A stretch of 64,000 nucleotides of DNA, taken from the NCBI RefSeq assembly GCF_004799685.1, contig NZ_CP031311.1, positions 2,721,355 through 2,785,354 of the forward strand, in the 5' to 3' direction. Every line of letters begins with the position of its first letter. Position 1 is the first letter of the stretch. Source of the DNA: Halobellus limi. Its GTDB lineage: Archaea > Halobacteriota > Halobacteria > Halobacteriales > Haloferacaceae. The notes under the pieces are model-generated. The model searched no databases and was not told where the DNA came from. It saw nothing but the letters and a program-made list of their open reading frames with translations. This document shows positions 50,624-58,813 of this stretch, piece by piece. A program made the position numbers and the translations under genes.

Positions 50624-50905
50624 CCCGCCAGCGGCGACGGGACGATGTGGTCGGCCGGCGCCGCGTCTACGGTGAACGGCTCGTCGTAGGAGATAGCGTG
50701 TTGGAGCGGATTTTGAATCGCCCAGAATCCCTCCTGTACGCCTCGGTATTCTCGAACCGTCTCGGTCGACTCCGAATCGCCTCTATCGTCCGGCGATCGA
50801 CGTCGCGCGTGGCGACTTCCTGCTGTGCCCACACGGACGCCGGTGAAAACGATATAAACACATACATCCAGAAAATTTTTGAAGTAGTATCCAGTATAGA
50901 AAGTT
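50624..50905. other. 282-nt gap before the 47-aa zinc-finger gene
   Basis: No supported gene on the plus strand. In one minus-strand frame the stretch reads like protein (GVQEGFWAIQNPLQHAISYD) but runs on antisense to the hydrolase gene with no start or known family, so a decayed gene is possible. The right end is strongly AT-rich (GATATAAACACATACATCCA, then AAAATTTTTGAAGTAG) and should hold the promoter of the next small gene. Confidence 0.4.
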
Positions 50906-51049
50906 ATGACAGATAACAGTGGACGTTCACGTATCGATTCACACACGCAATACACGCACAGTCGGTTCCGGTGTCGCCGCTGTGGTGCGGTCGTTCCGGA
51001 GGAGGCCGTCGAGGGGGCGCTCTGCGTAAACTGCGAACGGTCGCGTTGA
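50906..51049 (+). CDS. 47-aa zinc-finger protein
   Basis: MTDNSGRSRIDSHTQYTHSR then FRCRRCGAVVPEEAVEGALC and VNCERSR. Two CxxC knuckles (Cys23/26 and Cys40/43) make a single zinc ribbon. It is preceded by a very AT-rich promoter region with GTATAGAAAG close to the ATG. It resembles the many small CxxCG zinc-finger proteins of haloarchaea. Basic N-terminus; function unknown. No other gene follows within 248 nt on this strand. Confidence 0.65.
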   Translation: MTDNSGRSRIDSHTQYTHSRFRCRRCGAVVPEEAVEGALCVNCERSR

Positions 51050-51198
51050 CGGTCGGCCGGCCGCGGGCCTCGCGGTGCGACGGGACGAGACTACTTATTC
51101 GGAACTGTCACAATCGGGAGTGATGTCGGACTCCGGGCTATCGGCCGCGTCGCCGCCACAGCCAGTCAGATCACTCCGGAGAGGCCTGTGGTCGTCCC

Positions 51199-51243
51199 GG
51201 TGGATCTAGTGGGCCTAGTGAACCCAGTGGACCCAGTGGTGAT
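51199..51243. repeat. 9-bp tandem repeat, five imperfect units
   Basis: A run built on AGTGGACCC: units GGTGGATCT, AGTGGGCCT, AGTGAACCC, AGTGGACCC, AGTGGTGAT. It lies about 55 nt before the DUF21 gene in a region without other genes. Confidence 0.7.
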
Positions 51244-51297
51244 CGCTGGGGAGACGCAAGGGTGGGACCTTTGCCACCGGCGTGAGTGCGGGTCCGT

Positions 51298-51813
51298 ATG
51301 GTACTCGTCTCTATCGGTCTCACCGTCGGCGCGATCGTCGTCCTGATCGGAGTGAGCGCGTTCTTTTCGAGCAGCGAGACGGCGATCTTCACCCTTCCCG
51401 AGGAGTGGTTCGCGGCGGCGGATCCGGCGGCCGACGGGCGGTTCGCGACGCTGCAGGGACTCCGAGGCGATCCCCACAGACTGCTGGTGACGCTTCTGGT
51501 CGGGAACAACGTCGTCAACGTCGCGATCGCGAGCATCACCACGCTGCTTCTGACCGAACACCTGCCGGCCGGCGTCGCCGTGACGGCCTCGACCGTCGTC
51601 GCCAGCACCGTCGTGCTGATATTCGGCGAGATCGTCCCGAAGTCCTACGGACTGGGCCACGCCGAGGAGTGGGCGCTCAGGGTGGCCCGGCCGATCGCGC
51701 TGGTCGGTCGGGTCCTCCTCCCGCTCGTGGTGCTCTTCGACTGGATCACCCGTCACCTGAACGCCGCGATTGGCGGCGAGTCCGCGATCGAGAAGACGCA
51801 CGTCGAGGAGTGA
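51298..51813 (+). CDS. DUF21 (CNNM/CorC transmembrane domain) protein
   Basis: 171 aa from the ATG at 51298. It contains only the DUF21 membrane module: SAFFSSSETAIFTLPEEWF, VTLLVGNNVVNVAIASITTL and VLIFGEIVPKSYGLGHAEEW, which are family signatures of CNNM/CorB-type Mg2+ transporters. The CBS pair and CorC_HlyC domain normally behind it are missing; the ORF ends about 35 residues after the last span. Stand-alone DUF21 proteins exist, so this may be complete rather than truncated. Putative divalent-cation transport. Confidence 0.85.
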   Translation: MVLVSIGLTVGAIVVLIGVSAFFSSSETAIFTLPEEWFAAADPAADGRFATLQGLRGDPHRLLVTLLVGNNVVNVAIASITTLLLTEHLPAGVAVTASTVVASTVVLIFGEIVPKSYGLGHAEEWALRVARPIALVGRVLLPLVVLFDWITRHLNAAIGGESAIEKTHVEE

Positions 51814-51907
51814 GCGCCGCCGCTCGTCCGTCAGGACGTGCTGCCCTTCCGGAGCGTTTCGAGCGCGGTCGGTGAACGGTTTTGTTCCTCCCGTGTTTGC
51901 AGTCGTT

Positions 51908-52558
51908 ATGAAACTGTCAACCGCAGTCAAGAGCAGCTTCTTCGCGGGATTGATTCTGATCACGCCCCTGGTCGTCACGCTGTACGTTCTTCGGATCCTC
52001 GTCAACTGGTCGCTCCAGTTCGTCAACCCAGTCGTCCGAGAGACTCGCCTCACGCAGTACACGGCGAACATCGAGGTCGTCGCCCAGGTCCTCGCCGTCG
52101 TCGTGATCCTGGGATCGATCACGGTCCTGGGCTATCTCGCCAAGCAACGCGTCGGACGGGAGATGTTCGGCAATCTCGGTCGGATCGTGAACGTGATTCC
52201 CCTCGTCAGTACGATCTACGTGGGCGTGCGGCAGGTCGCCAACTCGCTCGTCGATCGGGATACGGCGTACGAAAGCGTCGTGCTCGTCGAATACCCGCGG
52301 AAAGACGTCTACTCTATCGGTCTCGTCACTGGCGAGAGCCCCACCGTCGCCGAGGACGTCGCAGGCGAGCGACTGTACAACGTGTTTCTCCCGCACAGTC
52401 CGAACCCGACGGCCGGACGGTTGGTACTCCTCCCGGACGATCAGATCCACGAGGTCGACATGAGCGTCCGCCGAGGGATGCGGCTCATCGTCACGAGCGG
52501 GATCGGAGCGGACGAGAAGCCCACGACGCTCCCGAGACTCGACGAATCTGCGGATTGA
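51908..52558 (+). CDS. DUF502 family membrane protein
   Basis: 216 aa from the ATG at 51908. Two spans, SFFAGLILITPLVVTLYVLR and VVAQVLAVVVILGSITVLGY, then the conserved VNVIPLVSTIYVGVRQVANS and VVLVEYPRKDVYSIGLVTGE followed by HSPNPTAGRLVLLPDDQIHE. These are clear DUF502 signatures. Length is normal. Function unknown; DUF502 proteins occur in bacteria and haloarchaea. Confidence 0.9.
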   Translation: MKLSTAVKSSFFAGLILITPLVVTLYVLRILVNWSLQFVNPVVRETRLTQYTANIEVVAQVLAVVVILGSITVLGYLAKQRVGREMFGNLGRIVNVIPLVSTIYVGVRQVANSLVDRDTAYESVVLVEYPRKDVYSIGLVTGESPTVAEDVAGERLYNVFLPHSPNPTAGRLVLLPDDQIHEVDMSVRRGMRLIVTSGIGADEKPTTLPRLDESAD

Positions 52559-52807
52559 TACCTCCACACGGCTAAATACGCGTGTTTCTGACCGCAGGAC
52601 GGGGAGTCCACGACGAGCGGGCTTGGGCTCGAAACTCGGTAACTCACGGGGCAAAGGGGCACTCCTAGCGAAGATCTTCCGCAATTCTGTGGCCTTCAGG
52701 AGTGGCCCGAGGAGAACCGATGTGGTTCACGACCGACGACAACTGGGGCCAGCCCCACCGAATCCTCCACCCGTATCTCGCCGCATCGAGGGCCTTTTGT
52801 CACTCAC

Positions 52808-53089
52808 TCAGTCGTCAGCGGTGTACGCGCCGCCCCGACGCTTGATACGTGCGACGACGAGCCGCCCGTCGTCCTGCCGGAAGCTCACTGAGAGCCGGAA
52901 CTCCCCGACGCGTATCTTCTTGTACGGGCCGTTCTGGAGCGGCTCACCGTAGTCCGGCGGGTCGCGCCACGGCGAGGAGACGATTTCATCGAGCTTGTCG
53001 AGTATCCGGTCTTGGTCGGCGGGGGACAGTCCGTCGAGGTCGTCTTCGGCGGTCGAGGAGAGTTCCCACGTCCACCCGTCGTCACTCAT
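52808..53089 (-). CDS. RelE/ParE-family toxin
   Basis: 93 aa. ELSSTAEDDLDGLSPADQDR, LDEIVSSPWRDPPDYGEPLQ, GPYKKIRVGEFRLSVSFRQD and VVARIKRRGGAYT follow the RelE/ParE pattern of alternating helices and a four-stranded sheet with basic active-site side chains. Family members either cleave ribosome-bound mRNA or poison gyrase; which applies cannot be told. It overlaps the antitoxin gene by 8 nt and is translated after it. Confidence 0.85.
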   Translation of the reverse strand: MSDDGWTWELSSTAEDDLDGLSPADQDRILDKLDEIVSSPWRDPPDYGEPLQNGPYKKIRVGEFRLSVSFRQDDGRLVVARIKRRGGAYTADD

Positions 53090-53363
53090 CGCTCGTGCCG
53101 AACCGCTCGCGGGCTTCCTCGGCGCTCGTCGTTCGTCCCTCGCGGATGTCCTCCTCGGCTTCGAGCAGGGCGACGAGTTCGTCGCGGTCGAACGTCGGGA
53201 ACTCGACGGCGTCCCGAAGCGTGTACCGGATGAACTCGCTTCGGCTGTTGAACCCGCGTCCCTGCCACGTATCGTCTATCTGTTCGAGGAACGACTCGGT
53301 GAGTTTGAAATTCACCGTGGCGATATCGTCCCCGCCGTCGTCGTCCGTAGCCGCTTCGGACAT
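53082..53363 (-). CDS. Ribbon-helix-helix antitoxin of the RelE/ParE pair
   Basis: 93 aa from the ATG at 53363. An acidic N-terminal tail is followed by a CopG-like ribbon-helix-helix (IATVNFKLTESFLEQIDDTW, NSRSEFIRYTLRDAV) that should bind DNA. The C-terminal half (RDELVALLEAEEDIREGRTT) would wrap the toxin. Antitoxins of this type repress their own operon; TAATACGCTGGTCTTACC just upstream may include the TATA box and operator. Confidence 0.85.
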   Translation of the reverse strand: MSEAATDDDGGDDIATVNFKLTESFLEQIDDTWQGRGFNSRSEFIRYTLRDAVEFPTFDRDELVALLEAEEDIREGRTTSAEEARERFGTSDE

Positions 53364-53721
53364 ATAGACGTAATACGCTGGTCTTACCAATAGTCGTTTC
53401 GGCGGAACATCACTCACCGCGTACTCGTCGTGGATAGCCGCATCGAGGAGCATTTCTATCACATTCCTGACTACGGTTCATCGTCCGTCCTGCGAGCGTG
53501 GATTAGCGAAATCCGCGATATCCCATTGAGGGGACGCGCCCCCGGTCGATTTCGGGGTCCATCCCACCGCAGTCTGTGAATTAGTTTGTATCTCCTGATA
53601 ATTCATCGAATCCATTACGGCGAGGGATGCCCTGTTTAGCGAGAGAAGCGAATCTTGAACGGGTTTCGTTCAGACGAGTGTAGCCGGAAAAGTGTGCGTA
53701 CGAGGAGTGTACGGCGGAAAG
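53364..53721. other. 358-nt region between antitoxin gene and tRNA-Thr
   Basis: No gene supported. It contains the antitoxin promoter at its left edge and a hairpin CCCCG-GTCGATTT-CGGGG (about 53540-53557). An AT-richer stretch (GAATTAGTTTGTATCTCCTG, near 53579) is the only other distinctive part. It faces the 3' end of tRNA-Thr, where integrative elements commonly insert, but I found no second copy of the tRNA end here. Confidence 0.4.
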
Positions 53722-53793
53722 AGCCTAGGCCGGGATTTGAACCCGGGGTCTCGTCCTTACCAAGGACGCGCTTTACCGCTAAGCTACCCAGGC
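53722..53793 (-). tRNA. tRNA-Thr (anticodon GGT)
   Basis: Minus strand: acceptor GCCTGGG/CCTAGGC with one G-U pair and discriminator T, D-arm AGCTTAGCGGTAAAGC, anticodon arm CGTCC-TTGGTAA-GGACG with anticodon GGT, T-arm CCGGG-TTCAAAT-CCCGG. No intron, no CCA. Confidence 0.93.
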
Positions 53794-53886
53794 GCAGTTC
53801 TCCGTAGCGCGGATTCGTCTTTAGGGGTTTCGATTCGCGGCGGCAGTTTCCGCCGAGCGCGCCGCCGCCCGGGAGCCGTTATTCGG

Positions 53887-54585
53887 TCACGAGTCCGTCG
53901 CCGACGACGGCACTCTGTCGTCAGAGCCGCTTCCGACGGCCGACAGCGACGCGAGGCGCTCGGCGGTCGCCTCCGAGAACGCCGCATCCGCGGGCTGTAG
54001 CTCCCCGTCGGCGTCGCAGTCGCGGCCCAGTTCGGCCGCGTACTCCAGCAGGGCGGGCGAGGGCGTCGCGCCGACGGCGGTCGTCCCCGCGACGACGGCG
54101 AGCGCGAAGACGTCGGATTCGAGGTTCCGATCGAGGGAGTCGACGTCGGCACCCTCGCCGCGTCTGAGCGTCTGGTCCCGTCCGAAGGCGCGGACGACGT
54201 CGACCGCTCGCCCGGCGGCGTCGGTCCGCGCGAGCAGGTAGAAACCGCGCGAGACGAACACGTCGGCGGCGAGGACGTCGAGGTCGGCGGCGATGTCGCC
54301 GGTAGCGTCGCCGTCGGCAATGCGCGTCCAGGGTTCCTCGTGGGCCAGCGTGCGAGTGAGCCGAAGGCCCTCGTAGATCAACTGTACGCCGGCAGCACGC
54401 TCTGCGAGGCCGTCGGCATCGGTGTCAACTCCGGTTTCGGGTGCGCGAGCGCTCAGAAGCGCCAACACGGCCGGCGTCATCGGCGCGTCGGAGAGGCGCT
54501 CGAACAGTACCTCCCGGAGCCGGTCGGGTTCGACGTCTTCGACCGCCTCCTGCGCGGCGTCGCGGACCCGCACGGCGTCGTCCAT
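53887..54585 (-). CDS. Helical haloarchaeal protein of unknown function (DUF7114-like)
   Basis: 232 aa from the ATG at 54585; a GTG two codons upstream is also possible. It is almost entirely helical (DAVRVRDAAQEAVEDVEPDR, LIYEGLRLTRTLAHEEPWTR, LDVLAADVFVSRGFYLLART, AVDVVRAFGRDQTLRRGE). The pattern DVLAADVFVSRGFYLL loosely recalls the polyprenyl synthetase fold, but the DDxxD metal motifs are absent. I recall it as DUF7114, from memory. Divergent from riboflavin synthase. Confidence 0.7.
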   Translation of the reverse strand: MDDAVRVRDAAQEAVEDVEPDRLREVLFERLSDAPMTPAVLALLSARAPETGVDTDADGLAERAAGVQLIYEGLRLTRTLAHEEPWTRIADGDATGDIAADLDVLAADVFVSRGFYLLARTDAAGRAVDVVRAFGRDQTLRRGEGADVDSLDRNLESDVFALAVVAGTTAVGATPSPALLEYAAELGRDCDADGELQPADAAFSEATAERLASLSAVGSGSDDRVPSSATDS

Positions 54586-54726
54586 CGACACTTCCTAGCG
54601 ACGGGAGCGGCAAAGACCTTTGGAAACCCCGTCCGCGCGGATGCGACCGCGAGCGCGGGACTCGCGGCCCCCCACGACGATGCTCGCGTTCGAGACGTTT
54701 TTCAGAACTGGGACGAATGCGTGGGT

Positions 54727-55431
54727 ATGTTCACCGGAATCGTCGAGACGACGGGGAAGGTCGTCGAGACGAGTGACGACGAGGGGGGCCGGCGGCTCCG
54801 CATCGAGGTCGGCGGACACGGGTCCGCGGCGGACGCCACCTCCGAGGGGAGAGAGGATGCACCCGACGCCGGCGGTGCCGGCGACCCAGAGGCGGGAGTC
54901 GCCTACGACGACCTCCACCACGGCCAGTCGATCGCCGTCAACGGCGTCTGTCTGACCGTCGAGGCGTTCCGAACCGACCCGGTCCCGGAGTTCGAGGTGT
55001 TCCTCGCGAGCGAGACCGTCGAGAAGACCTACCTCGGAGCGGTCGAGGCGGGCGATCGGGTGAACCTCGAACGCGCGCTCGCCGCGGACGGCCGGTTCGA
55101 CGGTCATCTCGTGCAGGGGCACGTGGACACCACGACCGAGGTGACGGAGATCGAGCGCGTCGGCGACGACTGGTTCTTCGAGTTCGCGCTGCCGCCGGCG
55201 GTGAAGCAGTACGTCGTCGGAAAGGGGTCGGTCACGCTCGACGGCATCAGCCTCACCGTCGCCGACCGCGGGACGGATCGCTTCACCGTCGCGATCATCC
55301 CGACGACGTACGACCTGACGACGCTCTCGGAGAAAGACGTGGGCGACCCGGTGCACCTCGAGGTCGACGTCGTCGCGAAGTACGTCGAGCAGATGGTCGC
55401 CGGCTACCGCGACGCGATCGAGCAGGGCTAG
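54727..55431 (+). CDS. ribE: Riboflavin synthase, alpha-chain (lumazine-binding) type
   Basis: 234 aa. Two homologous lumazine-binding barrels: MFTGIVE start with GQSIAVNGVCLTV in the first, and FDGHLVQGHVDTT with GSVTLDGISLTVAD in the second. It converts two 6,7-dimethyl-8-ribityllumazine molecules to riboflavin. An insertion of about 30 residues rich in Gly, Asp and Ala (GSAADATSEGREDAPDAGGA) interrupts the first barrel between residues 30 and 60. Haloarchaea use this bacterial-type trimeric enzyme instead of the archaeal RibC of methanogens. Confidence 0.94.
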   Translation: MFTGIVETTGKVVETSDDEGGRRLRIEVGGHGSAADATSEGREDAPDAGGAGDPEAGVAYDDLHHGQSIAVNGVCLTVEAFRTDPVPEFEVFLASETVEKTYLGAVEAGDRVNLERALAADGRFDGHLVQGHVDTTTEVTEIERVGDDWFFEFALPPAVKQYVVGKGSVTLDGISLTVADRGTDRFTVAIIPTTYDLTTLSEKDVGDPVHLEVDVVAKYVEQMVAGYRDAIEQG

Positions 55432-55514
55432 CGGGCGTCCGACCGTATCGCTGCTGGGTCACTCGAAGCGTCGCGTCACCTGACCGCTGCGGGGAGCATC
55501 GAACGGCCGCGGGA

Positions 55515-56519
55515 TCACTCGAACTCGGTCAGTTCCGAGTCGAAGTCCGATTCGGTCGCGGGCGGCGCGTGGGCCTCGCGGTAGCTGTCGCGGTACTTCT
55601 GGATCTTCCGGAGCAGGAAGAGCCCGAAGACGCCGTCGTAGAGCACGACGTAGACGAGGAACGGCGCGAGCCCCGAGAGCCCGGTCACGGCGCCGATGAG
55701 CGCCGAGCCGATCCCGACGGTGGTGTTGTACGTCGCGTGGACGAACGCGGCGAGCAGAATGCCCTTCACGACGATCGGGCCGCGTTTGCCCGGATTGAAC
55801 TTCGCGAGGCCGAGGTAGTAACCCGCGATGGCTGAGTAGATCACGTGTCCCGGACCGGCGAGCGCCCTGATCGCGGTGATGCCGCCGCCGACGCCGATGA
55901 GCCCGAGTCCCATATCGAGCCCCTGGTCCGGGAGCTGTCGGGTGATGTAGAGCGCGTTCTCGATGACGGCGAAGCCGAGGCCGGCCATCGCGCCGTAGAC
56001 CGTCCCGTCGAGGACGGCGTCGAACCGGTCGTCGGTGTAGGCGTAGAGCCGAACCGCCAGCAGCTTCACCACCTCCTCGACCGGGCCGACGACGACGTAG
56101 AAGAACGCCGCCGTTCCGAGAAACCCGAGCACCTGGAAGTACGGGCGCAGCACGGTGTTGAGAACGGCCGCGAAGTTCGCCGTCAGCACCCCGAGGAGGA
56201 ACGTCGCGACGAGAAGCGAGAGCGGTTCGCTGGAGGTCACGTCCGTCGAGTAGACGTACGCGGCCAGCCCGATCGCCGGGATCGCAGAGAGAAGCGTGAG
56301 CAACCCGATCTGCGGGTCAGTCAGCGCCGCGAGGCCGCCGATACCGAGGAGCAAGAGGAAGGCGAAGCCGACCACGGCGAGTCGGGCGGACCCGGCGACG
56401 ACGCGCCAGATGAGCGCCGACACCTTGTCGAGCGGGGTGCGCACGTCCCAGGTCGCCACGTCGTAGAGGTCCATCGAGTCCCCTGCAGCCTCTTCGATCG
56501 GATCCTTTCTGTCCCGCAT
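55515..56519 (-). CDS. PrsW-family intramembrane metalloprotease
   Basis: 334 aa with about eight membrane segments. The four PrsW motifs are present: VGPVEEVVKLLAV with Glu148/Glu149, GLGFAVIENALY with Glu187, AGPGHVIYSAIAGYY with His225 and AFVHATYNTT with His261, which together ligate the catalytic metal inside the membrane. Bacterial PrsW cleaves an anti-sigma factor; archaea lack sigma factors, so the substrate is unknown. The N-terminal 35 residues are cytoplasmic and acidic. Confidence 0.9.
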   Translation of the reverse strand: MRDRKDPIEEAAGDSMDLYDVATWDVRTPLDKVSALIWRVVAGSARLAVVGFAFLLLLGIGGLAALTDPQIGLLTLLSAIPAIGLAAYVYSTDVTSSEPLSLLVATFLLGVLTANFAAVLNTVLRPYFQVLGFLGTAAFFYVVVGPVEEVVKLLAVRLYAYTDDRFDAVLDGTVYGAMAGLGFAVIENALYITRQLPDQGLDMGLGLIGVGGGITAIRALAGPGHVIYSAIAGYYLGLAKFNPGKRGPIVVKGILLAAFVHATYNTTVGIGSALIGAVTGLSGLAPFLVYVVLYDGVFGLFLLRKIQKYRDSYREAHAPPATESDFDSELTEFE

Positions 56520-56739
56520 CGCCGGCCGGTTCTCACGCGGCGACCTAAGGTCTTCGGCCGGGGCGTTCGAGAGGTGCGTCGGCGCCTGCCGCGACCGCCT
56601 GGTGTCGGCCGCGACTGGCTGGATTCGTACTGGTTACGCTCACTTGTCACCGCCGGGCGCCACCCCGTTGCCGGCGCTCGGCGGGAAGAGGCGAGAGTAA
56701 TCAGTCTCAAAAGTCGGCCGCCCGTATCACCGGGTACCG

Positions 56740-57114
56740 ATGCACTTCGATCAACGTACGCAGGCCGCCCTCCGGGAGGTCGGCCTCACCCGCGAGGAGG
56801 TCCGGGAGGCCTCCGAACTCGTCTCGACGGCCGTCGACCGCGACGCCGAGACCCTCCGGGAGTTCTTCGAGCGCGACGTCGTCTACTCGGACATGGAGCT
56901 GGCGCACAGCGCGAGCGGGATCAACGAGCACGCCGTGGAGTACCTCGACCTGTTCACCCACGGCAGCGACCTCCGGGGGTACCTCCGGTTCGATACGTGG
57001 GGCGTCCCGGTCGAGGGCGGGCGCGTCCTCTCGTCGGACGTCGTCGAACTGTCGCTCGGTCCGACCGTCCACGACCGGGTGCGGTTCGCCCACGACGAGG
57101 ACGCGCTGCGATGA
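56740..57114 (+). CDS. Small haloarchaeal protein preceding the FAU-1-like gene
   Basis: 124 aa, acidic, no membrane segment. A helical first half (LTREEVREASELVSTAVDRD, AETLREFFERDVVYSDMELA) and a second half with GSDLRGYLRFDTWGVPVEGG. It is conserved in appearance among haloarchaea (I recall DUF7532), without known function. The stop overlaps the next ATG as ATGA, so it is translationally coupled to the RNase-like gene and may work with it. Confidence 0.72.
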   Translation: MHFDQRTQAALREVGLTREEVREASELVSTAVDRDAETLREFFERDVVYSDMELAHSASGINEHAVEYLDLFTHGSDLRGYLRFDTWGVPVEGGRVLSSDVVELSLGPTVHDRVRFAHDEDALR

Positions 57115-58649
57115 GCCGGGAGGACGGCGACGGGCGGTCGACGGCGGATGAACCCGCGAGCGCGTCGCCCCGCGTCCGGGTCAGGGGGATCTACGCGACG
57201 GCCGTGACGTGGGTCCTCCTCGACGCGGGCGCCGAGGTCGTGCAGGCCTCCGAACCGATCCGGGAGCGATTCGACGCCGAGTTCGGCGAGGGATCGCACG
57301 ACGTCACGGTCGCGACGACGGGCGACCGCCAGGGCGTCGGCGTCGACGGCGACCCCGACGCCGTCGCGACCGTCGGCGCGGAACTCCGAGACGTCGGCCG
57401 CGACACCTTCGCGTGGGAGGATCCGACCCCGCCGGGCGCGGTGTTCGAGGCGACCGTGAGCGAGACGCTCGGCTCCGGTGCGGTCTGCGATCTCGGGGAG
57501 AGCGAGGGGTTTCTCCCCTACGGCGAGTCCGACACGCATCTCGAAACGGGCGACGACGTCAGGGTGCAGGTCAGAGAGAGCGCGCCGCCGTGGGCCGACC
57601 GGCGGGCGCGACTCGGCACCGAGATCCGCGCGGACGCCGGACTCGCGACCCTGGTGCGCGGCCGCGACGGCGTCGCGGTCGACACCCGAGACGACGCCGC
57701 CGGGCGCGAACTCGCGGGGATGACGGACCTGCTCTCGGTCGACGTCCCCGACGGGTGGGGCATCGAGTGGTCCCACGCGGCGACCCGGGCCGAGATGAGC
57801 GCGCTGGAGGCGGCGCTCGAACAGGCCGTCGGACGCGCCGAGGATCTCGCCGCGGCCGTGGACGAGGCGGGGATCGACGGCGAAAGCGGATCGACCGCAG
57901 AGCGCCCGGCCACGCTCGCGACGCCCTCGACCGGGCTGTGGCTGTGGTTCGGCCGCGAGACCCGGTTCGCGCTCGACGCCGCTCGACGCGAGGTGACGAC
58001 GACGATGCCCGGGCACCACCGGACGAAGGCCGGAAGCGAGGCCGCCAGCGCCGGCGTCGACCTCGCGGAGGCGCTCTGGGGGGCGGACGGGGCCGGCGGC
58101 GTCGCCGACGGTGCCGCGGAGTCCGAGGACGGGAGCGACGGCCCCGACTTCCCGTTCGACGTCGTGACGCGGCAGTTCGGCCCCGTCGAGGGCGACACCG
58201 TCGAGATCAGACACGGGAAGCCCGACGGCCGCGCGTTCTCGCTGGGCAGCGGCGAGGTGACCGACCGGGACGTCGACGGCTCGCTGGACGTGACGCGGAC
58301 GCTCTCGGGCAGCGGCACCTACGACGGACTGGGGACCCGGCGGGAGGCCGGCGACACCGCCCTCACGAAGTTCCGCGAGGGCCGTTGGTGGTACCCGACC
58401 GTCTACCGGAGCGCCGAGGGCGAGCACCGCGGGACCTACGTCAACGTCTGTACGCCCGTCGAGTGCTTCCCCGACGAGGTCCGGTACGTCGACCTCCACG
58501 TCGACGTCGTGAAACGTCCCGACGGGACGGTCGAGCGCGTCGACGACGACGAACTCGACGCGGCGGTCGAGGCGGGGGCCGTCCCCGAAGGCGTCGCGGA
58601 GAAGGCGCGAGCGGTGGCCGCGAGTCTCGAACGCGCGCTGTCCGAATAA
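57111..58649 (+). CDS. FAU-1-type probable ribonuclease (RNase E/G-like with DUF402)
   Basis: 512 aa. The N-terminal part has an S1-like/RNase E-like domain ([60 protein letters not shown]). The C-terminal third is DUF402 ([70 protein letters not shown]). This is the arrangement of archaeal FAU-1, an AU-rich RNA-binding protein reported to process 5S rRNA in thermococci. An acidic linker (about 330-350) separates the parts. The final 12 codons are copied just past the stop. Confidence 0.88.
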   Translation: MSREDGDGRSTADEPASASPRVRVRGIYATAVTWVLLDAGAEVVQASEPIRERFDAEFGEGSHDVTVATTGDRQGVGVDGDPDAVATVGAELRDVGRDTFAWEDPTPPGAVFEATVSETLGSGAVCDLGESEGFLPYGESDTHLETGDDVRVQVRESAPPWADRRARLGTEIRADAGLATLVRGRDGVAVDTRDDAAGRELAGMTDLLSVDVPDGWGIEWSHAATRAEMSALEAALEQAVGRAEDLAAAVDEAGIDGESGSTAERPATLATPSTGLWLWFGRETRFALDAARREVTTTMPGHHRTKAGSEAASAGVDLAEALWGADGAGGVADGAAESEDGSDGPDFPFDVVTRQFGPVEGDTVEIRHGKPDGRAFSLGSGEVTDRDVDGSLDVTRTLSGSGTYDGLGTRREAGDTALTKFREGRWWYPTVYRSAEGEHRGTYVNVCTPVECFPDEVRYVDLHVDVVKRPDGTVERVDDDELDAAVEAGAVPEGVAEKARAVAASLERALSE

Positions 58650-58685
58650 CGCCCGGGCTTTCTCGAACGCGCGCTGTCCGAGTAG
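58625..58685 (+). repeat. In-frame 36-bp echo of the FAU-1-like gene end
   Basis: TCTCGAACGCGCGCTGTCCGA occurs at 58625-58645 inside the gene and identically at 58661-58681 past its TAA. The offset is 36 bp, so the copy is in frame: the gene ends LERALSE-TAA and the downstream frame continues [14 protein letters not shown]. Confidence 0.95.
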
Positions 58686-58801
58686 CGACCCCGATAACGG
58701 CGGACTCGAACGCCGTGGAAGGAGCTCCCACACCCTCCCTCGGGGCGAGAACAGCAACTTTATCAGTCGCTCGCGGCGAATTGCACGCAAGATTACTCTC
58801 T

Positions 58802-58808
58802 AGGAGGT
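58802..58808 (+). promoter_or_regulatory. Strong Shine-Dalgarno site of the aIF2-gamma gene
   Basis: AGGAGGT lies 5 nt before the GTG at 58814 and is complementary to the 16S rRNA 3' end. It fixes the GTG as start. Most genes in this window lack such a site and are probably leaderless, so its presence on a translation-factor gene stands out. Confidence 0.75.
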
Positions 58809-58813
58809 CAATA

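Noticed and set aside
50395-50955. Minus-strand 186-codon frame with a protein-like middle (GFWAIQNPLQHAISYDEPF)
   Set aside because: Half of it is antisense to the hydrolase gene and no family or start signal was recognised; at most a decayed fragment.
53364-53721. Second copy of the tRNA-Thr 3' end as an attachment site
   Set aside because: I searched the neighbouring gene-free DNA by eye for the T-arm and acceptor sequence and found none.
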